64,000 bases of DNA from positions 8,432,001-8,496,000 of the forward strand of contig NZ_CP011125.1 in NCBI RefSeq assembly GCF_000737325.1, in the 5' to 3' direction. Source of the DNA: Sandaracinus amylolyticus (GTDB lineage Bacteria; Myxococcota_A; Polyangia; Polyangiales; Sandaracinaceae). Position numbers and translations under genes: made by a program. This document shows positions 23,540-32,185 of the stretch, piece after piece (the stretch's first letter is position 1; each line of letters begins with the position of its first letter). The notes below the pieces were generated by a model, which saw only the letters and a program-made list of their open reading frames with translations, had not been told where the DNA came from and ran no database searches.

Positions 23540-24439
23540 ATGACGACGCAGACGCTCCGCTCCGTAGCGAACATCGTGACCGCGCAACGCACCGTCGAGG
23601 GCGCCGGGTTCGTGGTGCATCGGCCCTTCCCCACCGAGGCGCTCGAGACGCTCGATCCGTTCCTCATGATCGACGAGATGGGCCCGGTCGACTACGCGCC
23701 CGGCGACGCCGTCGGCGCGCCCGATCATCCGCACCGCGGGTTCGAGACCATCTCGTACATCCTCGAGGGCGAGGTCGAGCACGAGGACTCGGCGGGCTTC
23801 TCCGGGACGCTCGGCGCGGGCTCGGTGCAGTGGATGACCGCGGGCTCCGGCGTGGTGCACTCCGAGATGCCGTCGCGCGCGATCCGCGAGCGAGGCGGGC
23901 GCGTCCACGCGTTCCAGATTTGGGTGAACCTGCCGCGTCGCTTGAAGATGACGACGCCGCGCTACCAGGACATCGCCGCGCATCGCATCCCCGAGGCGAC
24001 GAGCGAGGACGGCAAGGTGAAGGTGCGCGTCGTCGCGGGCCGCGCGCTCGGCGCGAGCGCGGTGATCGAGACGCACGTCCCGATCACGTACCTGCACTTC
24101 ACGATCGCGCCCGGTGGTCGCGTGGTGCAGCCGATCGACGCGACGCACGCGGCGGGCGCGTACGTGTTCCGCGGCGCGGGCACGATCGGCGGCACGTCGA
24201 TCGAGGCGCGACGTCTCGCGGTGCTCGACGCCAGCGGTGACGCCGTGGAGCTCGCGGTGCCGAGCGATGCGAGCGAGCCGATGGAGCTGCTGCTGCTCAG
24301 CGGCGTTCCGATCCGCGAGCCGGTCGCGTGGTACGGGCCGTTCGTGATGAACGCGCCGGGCGAGATCAAGCAGGCGATCCTCGACTACCAGTCGGGCCGC
24401 ATGGGCTCGATCAAGCCCGAGACCCGCATCGTCGAGTGA
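23540..24439 (+). CDS. pirin family protein (putative quercetin 2,3-dioxygenase-like)
   Basis: A 299-residue bicupin of the pirin family. The N-terminal cupin carries the metal site: DHPHRGFETISYILEGEVEHED, given here as two His in DHPHRG, then Glu/His in the EHED segment, with HSEM further on. The pattern matches iron-binding pirins such as E. coli YhhW, which has quercetinase activity in vitro. The C-terminal pirin_C domain (about 175-285) shows PGGRVVQPI and GVPIREPVAWYGPFVMN. Cellular role in bacteria is poorly defined, mostly redox-linked. It stands alone behind its own AT-richer promoter region and is followed by a strong hairpin (24548-24583). Confidence 0.92.
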   Translation: MTTQTLRSVANIVTAQRTVEGAGFVVHRPFPTEALETLDPFLMIDEMGPVDYAPGDAVGAPDHPHRGFETISYILEGEVEHEDSAGFSGTLGAGSVQWMTAGSGVVHSEMPSRAIRERGGRVHAFQIWVNLPRRLKMTTPRYQDIAAHRIPEATSEDGKVKVRVVAGRALGASAVIETHVPITYLHFTIAPGGRVVQPIDATHAAGAYVFRGAGTIGGTSIEARRLAVLDASGDAVELAVPSDASEPMELLLLSGVPIREPVAWYGPFVMNAPGEIKQAILDYQSGRMGSIKPETRIVE

Positions 24440-24547
24440 CACGCGGAGCGCGTGGAGCGGAGCGAGTCGGTGGGCGCCGTCGGACGATCACGCTCGCTCC
24501 GACATCGCCGCGCGTCCGAGCGCGACGCGTGCGGCGTCGATTCGTCG

Positions 24548-24583
24548 AACGGCGGCCCCGCGAGCGATCGCGGGGCCGCCGTT
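24548..24583 (+). terminator. strong hairpin terminator after the pirin gene
   Basis: AACGGCGGCCCCGCGA and TCGCGGGGCCGCCGTT form a perfect 16-bp stem with a GCGA loop, followed by T-rich TCGTTCG. It lies 109 bp after the pirin stop codon and looks like an intrinsic terminator for that transcript. Confidence 0.75.
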
Positions 24584-24680
24584 TCGTTCGTGCAGTGGCC
24601 CGATCGCGCGCGCAGCGGCCCCGATTCCTCGAGCGCCGGCCCCGATTCTCCAGGACCATTCCCCGAATGCCCCGATCGGC

Positions 24681-24743
24681 GGCCTCGAGAACGTGATCGG
24701 GGGGCCCGAGAAAGTGATCGGCGGCCCCGAGAAAGTGATCGGC
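24681..24743. repeat. three 21-bp direct repeats
   Basis: Units GGCCTCGAGAACGTGATCGG (diverged), GGCCCGAGAAAGTGATCGGC and GGCCCCGAGAAAGTGATCGG follow each other with a 21-bp period. Flanking bases also contain several GGCCCCGAT words. It is non-coding as far as I can tell. Confidence 0.75.
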
Positions 24744-24943
24744 GGCCTCCAGACACCGCGCCGAGGGCACGAAATCGGCCGCGCCGGGCACGATCTCGAG
24801 CTTCGACTCTCTCCTGATACATCGCGGACGATCCGACCCTCGGTCGAGGAGCGTGATGAGGCACGGACGGCCGCTCGTGAAGCGATCGGCGACGCCGGTC
24901 ATCCACCCCCCGACCGGCTGCAAGACCGGCCGGTGGAGGTGGC

Positions 24944-26359
24944 ATGTCCGATCGCTGCTCGTCCCTTCTCTCCATCCTCACGATCGCGCTCGCGCTGACG
25001 ACGGTCGCGGGCTGCGGCGACGACGAGCCCGAGGCGTGCACGCCCGGGAGCTCCGAGGGCTGCGACGAAGGCTTCGTGTGCGAAGAGGTGCTGGACGGTG
25101 AGCCCGCGTGCTTCGCGCCGGTGATCGTGCGCGGCCGCGTGCTCGACATGAGCACCGAAGAGGGCATCGCGGGCGCGCGCGTCGTCGCGTTCGACGCGAA
25201 CGGCGCCGCGCGCTCGACGGTCGTCGAGAGCGCGACCGACGGCATGTACTCGCTGCCCGTGCCCGCGCGGCGTGATGCGGACGGCGTGCCCGTCGCCGAC
25301 GCGATCACGCTGCGCGCCGACGCGGCGGGCTATCAGTCGTACCCGACCGCGCCGCGCACCGCGATCCCGGTCGATCTCGGGACCGCGGCCCCGGCGGCGG
25401 ACGACGACCTCGTCGTGATGAACGCCGCGACCGACATCGCGCTGATCGCGCGCGACGACGTCGGGTCGGGCGTCGCGGACGTGATCGGCACGATCGATCA
25501 CGAGCTCTCGGCGGGCGTGCTCGTCGTGGCGGAGCAGAGCGGTCGCGCGGTCGCGAGCGCGATCACCGACGAAGAAGGCGACTTCGTGCTCTTCGACGTG
25601 CCCACGAGCACGACGACGATCGCGGGATATCGCCAGGGGCTCGCGGTCACGCCGGTCGAGATCTCGGTGGTCGGACCGGAGACGACCGACGTCGTGCTGA
25701 GCGCGTCGACCGAGGGTCTCTCGGAGGTCACGGGCTCGGTGCAGATCGTCAACGCGCCGGGCGGATCGCAGACGAGCGTCATCCTCGTCCCCGAGTCGAC
25801 GTTCGTGGAGAACACCGCGCGCGGCGAGGCGCCTCCGGGCCTGCGCGTCGCGCCGGTGAGCGGCACGTTCCGCATCGAGGGTGTCGCGCCCGGGCGCTAC
25901 GTCGCGCTCGCGGCGTTCGAGAACGACGCGCTGGTGCGCGACCCCGACACCAGCATCGGCGGCACCGAGATCGTGCACTTCGAGGTGCCGGCGACCGCGG
26001 GCACCGTCGATCTCGGCGAGGGCTTCAAGGTGACCGAGGCGCTTGCGGTGGTGTCGCCGGGCGCCGAGACGATCGACGTCGTGACGAGCGCGCAGCCGAC
26101 GTTCACGTGGGCCGACGACTCGTCGGAGGCGGGCTACGAGGTGCGCGTGTACGACGCGTTCGGCAACCTCGTGCACGAGAACGTCGACGTGCCGCGCGTC
26201 ACCGGCAGCGCGACCGTGAGCTACACGTGGAGCGGCGCGGAGCTCGAGCCCGGGACGATCTATCAGTTCCGCGCGTGGAGCTGGGCGGACGATCGCGGCG
26301 AGCGCGTGCTGATCAGCGCGACCGAGGACCTGCGCGGCGTGTTCCTCTACCAGCCTTGA
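24944..26359 (+). CDS. lipoprotein with carboxypeptidase-regulatory-like and FnIII-like domains
   Basis: A 471-residue exported lipoprotein. The signal MSDRCSSLLSILTIALALTTVAGC ends in lipobox VAGC. A short Cys-rich segment (25-57) is followed by three Ig-like folds of the carboxypeptidase-regulatory type: VRGRVLDMSTEEGIAGARVVAF, then a domain with SAITDEEGDFVLFDVP, then one with FRIEGVAPGRYVALA. The last 100 residues resemble a fibronectin type III module (PTFTWADDSSEAGYEVRVY ... GTIYQFRAWSW). Such proteins bind carbohydrate or protein at the cell surface; no catalytic site is visible. GGAGG lies upstream of the ATG. A small lipoprotein gene follows after 28 bp. Confidence 0.85.
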   Translation: MSDRCSSLLSILTIALALTTVAGCGDDEPEACTPGSSEGCDEGFVCEEVLDGEPACFAPVIVRGRVLDMSTEEGIAGARVVAFDANGAARSTVVESATDGMYSLPVPARRDADGVPVADAITLRADAAGYQSYPTAPRTAIPVDLGTAAPAADDDLVVMNAATDIALIARDDVGSGVADVIGTIDHELSAGVLVVAEQSGRAVASAITDEEGDFVLFDVPTSTTTIAGYRQGLAVTPVEISVVGPETTDVVLSASTEGLSEVTGSVQIVNAPGGSQTSVILVPESTFVENTARGEAPPGLRVAPVSGTFRIEGVAPGRYVALAAFENDALVRDPDTSIGGTEIVHFEVPATAGTVDLGEGFKVTEALAVVSPGAETIDVVTSAQPTFTWADDSSEAGYEVRVYDAFGNLVHENVDVPRVTGSATVSYTWSGAELEPGTIYQFRAWSWADDRGERVLISATEDLRGVFLYQP

Positions 26360-26387
26360 GAGCGGGACGCGCGGTATCCTCCGCGCG

Positions 26388-27017
26388 ATGCGTGCGTCGG
26401 TCCTGATCGCGATCCTCGTCTTCGTCCCGGGCTGCGAGTGCGGCCACGACGAAGAGGAGGATCGCGATCGCGCTTCGAGGGCCGAGAGCGCGGGCGGCGA
26501 CGTGATGGAAGATCCTGCGCGCGGGGTCGCCGAGCGCATGGGCGAAGGCGGAGGCGACGTGCCCGCGCCGTCGCGCTTCGAGCTCGTCGACGCGGAGCTC
26601 GGACGAGGCACGACGCGCGCGCGCGGATGGGCGAGCCTCGAGGATCTGCGCGCGGGGCGCGGCGCGGCGCGCATGTCGCTCGGCAATTGGCTGTGCCGGC
26701 TGTGGACCCACTACGGGCCGCCGCCCGAGGTGCAGCGCGACGGGTTCGTGTACGTGCTGCGCGATCGCGAGACCGGCGACGTGCTGAGCGCGTACAGCGC
26801 GGGCAGCGGACCGGCGATGGGCGCGCGACTGACGGACGAGCAGGGCGCGCCGCTCGCGAGCGAGCAGCAGGCGCGCGTGGCGGCGAGCGTCAACGCGTTC
26901 GTCGCGATGATCGACGCGACCGAGCCGCAGCCGTGCGAGCTCGAGCTGGAGACGGACCTCGGGCGCATCCGCGTCGGGGTGCGAGACGGAGAGTGGTTCG
27001 AGGACGAGCTCGAGTGA
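26388..27017 (+). CDS. small lipoprotein, 209 aa
   Basis: The start MRASVLIAILVFVPGC is a signal peptide with lipobox VPGC. The next 45 residues are acidic and charged, probably a flexible tether. Residues 60-209 form a compact domain with WASLEDLRAGRGAARMSLG, LCRLWTHYGPPPEVQRDGFVY and a single later Cys in PQPCELELETDLG, which could pair with the Cys in LCRL. I do not recognise the family. It follows the FnIII-type lipoprotein after 28 bp, so the two are likely co-transcribed. Confidence 0.75.
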   Translation: MRASVLIAILVFVPGCECGHDEEEDRDRASRAESAGGDVMEDPARGVAERMGEGGGDVPAPSRFELVDAELGRGTTRARGWASLEDLRAGRGAARMSLGNWLCRLWTHYGPPPEVQRDGFVYVLRDRETGDVLSAYSAGSGPAMGARLTDEQGAPLASEQQARVAASVNAFVAMIDATEPQPCELELETDLGRIRVGVRDGEWFEDELE

Positions 27018-27049
27018 CGAGCGCAGTCGCGGGAGAGAGAAGACGAATC

Positions 27050-27126
27050 GAACCGCAGAGAACGCAGAGCGCCGCAGAGATTTCGAGCGACTCTTGTCTG
27101 TGGTTCTCTGCGGCCCTCCGTGGTGA
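27050..27126. repeat. imperfect inverted repeat of the GCAGAG/CTCTGCGG interspersed type
   Basis: The left arm contains ACCGCAGAGAACGCAGAG with CGCCGCAGAG. The right arm contains TCTGTGGTTCTCTGCGGCC with CTCCGTGG. The composition is clearly less GC-rich than the surroundings. Elements of this wording recur in intergenic regions of many unrelated high-GC bacteria. Here it lies between two same-strand genes. Confidence 0.6.
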
Positions 27127-27186
27127 ATCCTCTCTCCTCCGCGCAGTGCTCGCGGGCCGTGGCCGGAGCGATCTACGCTGTTCGTC

Positions 27187-27741
27187 ATGCGTGCTTGTCC
27201 GAAGTGTCAGGTGCCGTTCCAGGCGATGCGGCGCACGTTCGCGGAGATCGACGTGTGCCCGCAGTGCGCGGGCGTGTTCTTCGATCCAGGCGAGGGCGTC
27301 TCGACGCACGGCGCGGATGGCGAGGCCGCGTTCCTCGTGCGCGACGGACGCGCGCGCATCGTGCGGAACTCTCCGTACACGTGCCCCGCGGGGACGCACG
27401 AGCCGATCGGCATGCAGGTCTACGCCGTCGGGTTCGGCGAGAGCGCGATCGAGATCGACTACTGCCCGCGCTGCACCGGGTTCTTCCTCGATTGCGGCGA
27501 AGGCGCGGCGCTCGCCGCGCTCGAGCGCGGCGACGACACGGTCGAGACCTCGTCGGGCGCGCGCTTCTCCGCGCCGCCGAAGGTCGATCGACAGGCGGAG
27601 GCGATCGCGCAGGCGCAGCGCGAGAGCTCGCGCGGGCTCTTCGACGTGTTCGTCGTCGACGTGCTCGAGGCCGCGCAGCAAGGCGCGCGCGCGATGGAAG
27701 AAGCGGAGCGACGTCGGCGCTGGCGACGCTGGGGCCTCTGA
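27187..27741 (+). CDS. zf-TFIIB-type zinc ribbon protein
   Basis: A 184-residue soluble protein. Residues 1-40 hold a TFIIB-like zinc ribbon (MRACPKC ... VCPQCAGVFFDPGE). A second partial ribbon sits at about 60-110 (YTCPAGTHEPIG ... DYCPRCTGFFLDCGEG). Each ends with the diagnostic Gly-x-x-x-Asp-x-Gly-Glu motif, although the first CxxC of the second is reduced to CPAGTH. The C-terminal 50 residues form a charged helix ending in RRRRWRRWGL. Function of this prokaryotic family is unknown; nucleic-acid or protein binding is likely. Confidence 0.85.
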   Translation: MRACPKCQVPFQAMRRTFAEIDVCPQCAGVFFDPGEGVSTHGADGEAAFLVRDGRARIVRNSPYTCPAGTHEPIGMQVYAVGFGESAIEIDYCPRCTGFFLDCGEGAALAALERGDDTVETSSGARFSAPPKVDRQAEAIAQAQRESSRGLFDVFVVDVLEAAQQGARAMEEAERRRRWRRWGL

Positions 27742-27755
27742 CTCCGCACGCCCCC

Positions 27756-28427
27756 ATGCGGGCCCTCCGGCTGGACCGGGCGCGGCGCGCGGCGCTGCTC
27801 GTCGCGCTCTTCGCGGTGGCGTCGACGACCGAGGCGCAGCGTGGCGCGCGGCTCTTCCCGGTGCGCGCGGACGTCGCGGGGCTCGGCGCGGGCACCATCG
27901 CGATCGACGTCGGGGGGTTCCGCGCCCCGCGCCTCGGAGAGCGCTGTGCGGTGATCGACGTCGACGGGCTCGTCGGCACCGGGCGCGTCGATCGGGTCCA
28001 GCGGGTCGCGGACGACTGCGACTGGTGCGGCGCGCCGACCGCGTACGCGCTCGTGCGCTTCGATGCGCCGCCCTCGCGCGAGCCGCGCCACGACTTCGAG
28101 CGCCACGTCGCGCCGGTCGCGGTGTGCGGGCTCGGCGACGGCGCGCCGGCGCCGGGGATCGTCACGAGCGAGATCGATCACGCCTCGGGGCGGCGCACGT
28201 CGGTCGATCTCGATGCGGACGGCCGCGGTGACCTCGCGCTGCTCTCGAGCACCGGCGCGTGCGCGCGGCCCGTGCGAGTGATGCCGCATGGCGCGAGCCC
28301 GTGCGACCTCGTGCAGCGCGCGGTGTGCGAGTCGCAGGCGCGACGGAGCGGCGACGGCTGGCGCGCGACGGAGCGCGTCGAGCACGCGTCGTGTCGGATG
28401 GACGGACGACGCGAGCACGAGCTCTGA
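27756..28427 (+). CDS. secreted hypothetical protein, 223 aa
   Basis: I do not recognise this family. MRALRLDRARRAALLVALFAVASTTEAQ is a signal peptide with predicted cleavage after TEA. The mature protein is beta-rich with paired Cys (CDWCGAP, AVCGLGDG, GACARP, SPCDL, AVCES). One stretch (VDLDADGRGDLALL) looks like an FG-GAP / EF-type DxDxDG Ca2+ loop. It starts 14 bp after the zinc-ribbon gene. Its stop codon is directly adjacent to the stop of the convergent vWA lipoprotein gene, with no terminator between them. Confidence 0.7.
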   Translation: MRALRLDRARRAALLVALFAVASTTEAQRGARLFPVRADVAGLGAGTIAIDVGGFRAPRLGERCAVIDVDGLVGTGRVDRVQRVADDCDWCGAPTAYALVRFDAPPSREPRHDFERHVAPVAVCGLGDGAPAPGIVTSEIDHASGRRTSVDLDADGRGDLALLSSTGACARPVRVMPHGASPCDLVQRAVCESQARRSGDGWRATERVEHASCRMDGRREHEL

Positions 28428-30194
28428 TCACTCGAGCCCGGGGTCGGGGATCTCCGGCGGCACGAGGAAGAACACGCGGCGCGTGTCGAGCTCGGCGTAC
28501 GCGTCGCCGAGCACCCGCACCGTCGCGCCGTAGAGCTGCGGCTCGCGCGTGGCGCGCACCGTCGTGTTCGCGCGCGCGACCAGATCGAAGCACACGCGGC
28601 GGCGGCTGCCGACGCGCGGGAACATGTCGGCGAAGCCGTCCGCGTCGGTGTCGACCGCCGCGAGCGCCACGCAGCCGCGCGCCTCGTCGCCCGCGGTGCG
28701 CGCCTCGAGGCGATCCACGAAGATGCGCGCGTCGACCGCATCGGCGGGGTCGTCGCGGAGCTCGGCGGAGATGTCGAAGCGCGACGCCTCGGCGAGCGTG
28801 TCGACCTGCTCCACCACGACGCCGTCGACGTTGCCGTCGAACGCGCGGCTCACGAGCGGCACGCTCGCCGCGTCGACCGCGCCCGAGTCCAGCGCGATCG
28901 CCTCGAGGTGATCGATCGCGTCGTCCGCGATCGCGACGCCGATCACGCGGATGCGGCGGCGGACGATCGCGTCGCGCATCTGCGGGTAGCGCGTGTAGCT
29001 GGGATATCCGAACGAGCCGTCGGGGCCGTTGTGGAACGGTGCGTCGGTCACGAGCACGACGATCGGCACCGCGTCCTCGCGGAAGCACGGCCAGCCGTAC
29101 GTGCGCGCCGGGCAGTCGGTGCGCGCCGGCGTCAGCAGGATCTCGCTGCCGCTCGCGACCGCGTAGAGCGACGGGACCTGCCCCTCGGGGCCGTCGCCGC
29201 CGCCGCTCGGAGACAGCGCGTTGACGCCGAGCTGCGCGCGCGCCGCGTCCGACGTGATGTCGGTCTCGTTCCGGAACACGAACGGGTCGTCGAAGTCCTT
29301 CACCTGACCGACGCCGAACCACGCCTCGGGGATCGTCGCGCGCACGCGATCGATGATGCCGACCACCGGCGTCGAGAGGCTGGTGCGCACGTTGTCGATC
29401 GGCACGCCCATCGAGCCGGTCGTGTCGATCAGGAAGTACACGTCCGCCTTGCGGATGTCCGTCGCGAAGTCGAGCGTGCGCTGCGCGGGCACGGGATCGT
29501 CGACGAAGGGGACGACGAACACGAAGTCGCCGCGCGCCTCGGGGTTGTCGGTGTCGTCGCGCGGATCGGTGCCGGCCGCGTGCTCGACGAGGTCGCTCGC
29601 TCCGTCGTCGTCGCTGTCGGCGTCGACGGGATCCGAGCCCGCGTCGGGCTCGGCGGCGTCGGCGAGGCCGTCGCCGTCGCTGTCGGCGTCGCGCACGTCG
29701 GGCGGGCCGTCGCGATCCGTGTCGATCGGAGGGGTCGCGAGATCGGCGTCGCCGGCCTCGTCGCGATCGCTGCGGCCGTCGCCGTCGGAGTCGAGGTCGT
29801 GGCGATCGAGCTCGTCGTCTCCGTCGGTGTCGACCGAGCCCTCGTGGCGATCGGCGATCGTGTCGTCGTCGGAGTCCACGTCGAGGAAGTCGGGGACGCC
29901 GTCGTCGTCGTGATCGACGGGCCACATCGGCGAAGGACCGGCCTCGTCGGCGTCGGAGACACCGTCGTCGTCGCTGTCGTCGTCGCGTGCGTTGGGCGAC
30001 CCGTCGCCGTCGAGATCGTCCTCGCCCTCGACGATGTCGGGGATGCCGTCGCCGTCGGCGTCACCCGGCGCGGCGGGGCGCGCGTCGACGGGCACCATCG
30101 GGCCGGCGTCGCCGTCGTCGGTCTGGCGCGTGGTGCACGCGCTCGCGCCGAGCAGCGCGAGCGCGACGAGCAGAGTGCGGCAGAGGGTGCGCAT
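28428..30194 (-). CDS. TSP3-repeat + vWA lipoprotein (paralogue B, last gene of operon)
   Basis: A 588-residue surface lipoprotein. The lipobox is GASAC (Cys20). Residues about 40-205 are thrombospondin type 3 Ca2+-binding repeats of the form DSDGDGxxDxxD and DTDxDGPPD. A von Willebrand A domain follows, with the MIDAS motif DTTGSM, VITDAPFHNGP-type strand (VVLVTDAPF) and later supporting acidic residues. C-terminal to it is a beta domain containing DTDADGFADMFP, another Ca2+ loop. It resembles the adjacent 660-residue protein throughout. Its ATG overlaps the stop of that gene as TGATG, so the two are translationally coupled. Likely role: Ca2+-stiffened stalk carrying an adhesive vWA head (inference). 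Confidence 0.9.
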   Translation of the reverse strand: MRTLCRTLLVALALLGASACTTRQTDDGDAGPMVPVDARPAAPGDADGDGIPDIVEGEDDLDGDGSPNARDDDSDDDGVSDADEAGPSPMWPVDHDDDGVPDFLDVDSDDDTIADRHEGSVDTDGDDELDRHDLDSDGDGRSDRDEAGDADLATPPIDTDRDGPPDVRDADSDGDGLADAAEPDAGSDPVDADSDDDGASDLVEHAAGTDPRDDTDNPEARGDFVFVVPFVDDPVPAQRTLDFATDIRKADVYFLIDTTGSMGVPIDNVRTSLSTPVVGIIDRVRATIPEAWFGVGQVKDFDDPFVFRNETDITSDAARAQLGVNALSPSGGGDGPEGQVPSLYAVASGSEILLTPARTDCPARTYGWPCFREDAVPIVVLVTDAPFHNGPDGSFGYPSYTRYPQMRDAIVRRRIRVIGVAIADDAIDHLEAIALDSGAVDAASVPLVSRAFDGNVDGVVVEQVDTLAEASRFDISAELRDDPADAVDARIFVDRLEARTAGDEARGCVALAAVDTDADGFADMFPRVGSRRRVCFDLVARANTTVRATREPQLYGATVRVLGDAYAELDTRRVFFLVPPEIPDPGLE

Positions 30195-32176
30195 CAGATG
30201 GGCCGATCCACGACGGGGGGAACGATGAAGTAGATGTTGCGCGCGTCGAGCACCGCGTCGTCGCCGCGCACCACGGCGCGCGCGCGGAACACCTGCGGGC
30301 GCTCGGTCGGGCGCTGCGTGACGTTGTCGCGCACGACGACGTCCCAGCACAGCTCGCGGCCGGGGATCACGGTCGGGTACGAGTCGTGGAACCCGTCGCC
30401 GTTGCTGTCGGCCGTCGAGAGCGTGTTCGCGCAGGTGCCGGTGCCCGCGTTGTTCACCTCGAGGCGGTCGATGAACTGGTGCGCGTCGCCGTCGTCGTCG
30501 GGCTGATCCTCGGCGTCGATCGTGACGAAGATCGGGCGCGCGAACGCGATGTCCCGGATCGTCCCGGTGACCGCGCTCGCGACCGCGGCCGCGGTGCCGC
30601 GCGCGTAGTAGGGCCGACCGGCGGAGTCGAGCGAGTTCGCGGCGCGGCCGATCGCCTTGAGGTCGAGCTCGGGCGACGCGACCGCGTCGGCGTCGATCGC
30701 GACGAAGAGGATCCCGTTGTCGCGCAGGAGCTGCCCCGCGCCCATCGCGGTGTTCACCGTGCACCCGGTGGTGCACTGGTTCGTCTCGTCGGTGATCGTG
30801 ACGAGCACGCGGATCGCGTCGCCGCGGAAGCCCGGGCAACCGATGCCGCTCGCCGCGCACATCGCGTTGAGGCACACGCTCGGGTCGGCGACGCACGCGA
30901 CGCTCTCGAAGAGCGACTCCGCGCCGCCGTTGCCGCCCGCCTCGGGCGGGATGCCGCGCTCGGTCGTCGCCGAATTCCCCTGGAGAGACACGATGTTGCG
31001 ATAGCTGCTCGCGGTGCCGGCGTAGACGCCGACGCCGCTGTACAGGCTCGCGATGCACCCGCTGACGCGCGGGTCGCTCACGCACGTGCCGTCGACGCTG
31101 CACACCTGGCCCTCGCCGCACTCGGGATCGCCGGAGCACGGCGTGCCGCTGTCGATGCACGTGAGCGCGTCGAGCACGTCGACCGTCGCCGCGTTCATCG
31201 CCTCGAGCTCTTCGACCATCGAGCCCGTCGTGTCGAAGAGGAAGTAGACGTCGGCGTACTGGAAGCTCGTGCGCAGCTCGAGCGTGTCGCGGCGCGGCTC
31301 GGCCGCTTCGCGATAGGGCACGACGAACACGAAGTCGCCGCGCGTGAGCGGGCTGACGCCGGCGTCGTTGGGATCGGTGCCCGCGGCGGACTCGACGAGA
31401 TCGCCGACGCCATCGTCGTCGCTGTCGGCGTCGAGCGGGTCGCTGCCTTCGGAGACCTCGTGCCCGTCGGGCAGGCCGTCGCCGTCGGCGTCGCGATCGC
31501 GGACGTCGGGGACGCCGTCCTCGTCGGTGTCGATCGGGCGCGTCGCGAGATCGGCGTCGCCGGCCTCGAGCGTGTCGGGCCGTCCGTCGGCGTCGGAGTC
31601 GTCGTCGAAGCGATCGAGCGTGCCGTCGGCGTCGGTGTCGCCGGTGCCCTCGTCGCCGTCGCGGATCGTGTCGTCGTCGCTGTCGGGATCGCGGAAGTCG
31701 GGCGCGCCGTCACCGTCGGTGTCGCTCGGGAACGCGGCGCTCGAGCCGAGCTCGACGCCGTCGGCGAGGCCGTCGTCGTCGTCGTCGGGATCGGCGAAGT
31801 CGGCGCGCCCGTCGCCGTCGGTGTCCTCGGTTCCGTCGGCGCCGTCGGAGCGACCGTTCCCGTCGGAGTCGGTGTCGCGCACGTCGGCGAGACCGTCGCT
31901 GTCGGAGTCGACCGGGGCCGACGCGAGCTCGTCGTCGCCGGCCTCGTCGCGATCGAGCACTCCGTCGCCGTCGGAGTCGGGATCGCGCGCGTCGAGGACG
32001 CCGTCGTGATCGGTGTCGACGCGCTCCGCCGCGAGCTCGTCCGCGTCGGAGATCGTGTCGCCGTCGGAGTCGATCTCGCCGAGCGGACCGGACGGGCCGG
32101 GATCGCCGGTGCACCCGGCGAGCGCGAGCAGCAGCGCGAGCAGCGTGGCGCGGAAGGGCTTGTTGCGCGTGTTCAT
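30194..32176 (-). CDS. TSP3-repeat + vWA lipoprotein (paralogue A)
   Basis: A 660-residue surface lipoprotein. MNTRNKPFRATLLALLLALAGC gives lipobox LAGC. About 230 residues of Asp-rich thrombospondin type 3 repeats follow (for example DSDGDGVLDRDEAGDDELAS and DTDGDGAPDFRDPD). They predict many bound Ca2+ ions. The vWA domain has the MIDAS motif FLFDTTGSM and an inserted Cys-rich segment (CIDSGTPCSGDPECGEGQVC) absent from paralogue B. It lies 9 bp after the MopE-type gene and overlaps the next gene by one base. Probably an adhesin or ligand-binding surface protein. Confidence 0.9.
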   Translation of the reverse strand: MNTRNKPFRATLLALLLALAGCTGDPGPSGPLGEIDSDGDTISDADELAAERVDTDHDGVLDARDPDSDGDGVLDRDEAGDDELASAPVDSDSDGLADVRDTDSDGNGRSDGADGTEDTDGDGRADFADPDDDDDGLADGVELGSSAAFPSDTDGDGAPDFRDPDSDDDTIRDGDEGTGDTDADGTLDRFDDDSDADGRPDTLEAGDADLATRPIDTDEDGVPDVRDRDADGDGLPDGHEVSEGSDPLDADSDDDGVGDLVESAAGTDPNDAGVSPLTRGDFVFVVPYREAAEPRRDTLELRTSFQYADVYFLFDTTGSMVEELEAMNAATVDVLDALTCIDSGTPCSGDPECGEGQVCSVDGTCVSDPRVSGCIASLYSGVGVYAGTASSYRNIVSLQGNSATTERGIPPEAGGNGGAESLFESVACVADPSVCLNAMCAASGIGCPGFRGDAIRVLVTITDETNQCTTGCTVNTAMGAGQLLRDNGILFVAIDADAVASPELDLKAIGRAANSLDSAGRPYYARGTAAAVASAVTGTIRDIAFARPIFVTIDAEDQPDDDGDAHQFIDRLEVNNAGTGTCANTLSTADSNGDGFHDSYPTVIPGRELCWDVVVRDNVTQRPTERPQVFRARAVVRGDDAVLDARNIYFIVPPVVDRPI

Positions 32177-32185
32177 GTCGGCTCT

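Larger units (their letters stand above)
24440..24943. other. 504-bp non-coding region with hairpin and short repeats
   Basis: It holds a 16-bp-stem hairpin (24548-24583), three 21-bp repeats (24681-24743) and, at the right end, GGAGG as the ribosome-binding site of the next lipoprotein. No convincing gene. An open frame on the minus strand (24411-24923) encodes only repeat and Arg-rich shadow sequence. Confidence 0.5.

Noticed and set aside
24411-24923. Minus-strand gene with AADHFLG repeats
   Set aside because: The repeat phrases come from the 21-bp DNA repeats read in frame. The rest is Arg-rich and overlaps the terminator and the pirin 3' end.
24899-24935. Short GC repeat ACCGG around the lipoprotein start as an operator or riboswitch
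   Set aside because: It is only a few repeated ACCGG words in a GC-rich leader with no stable fold by eye.
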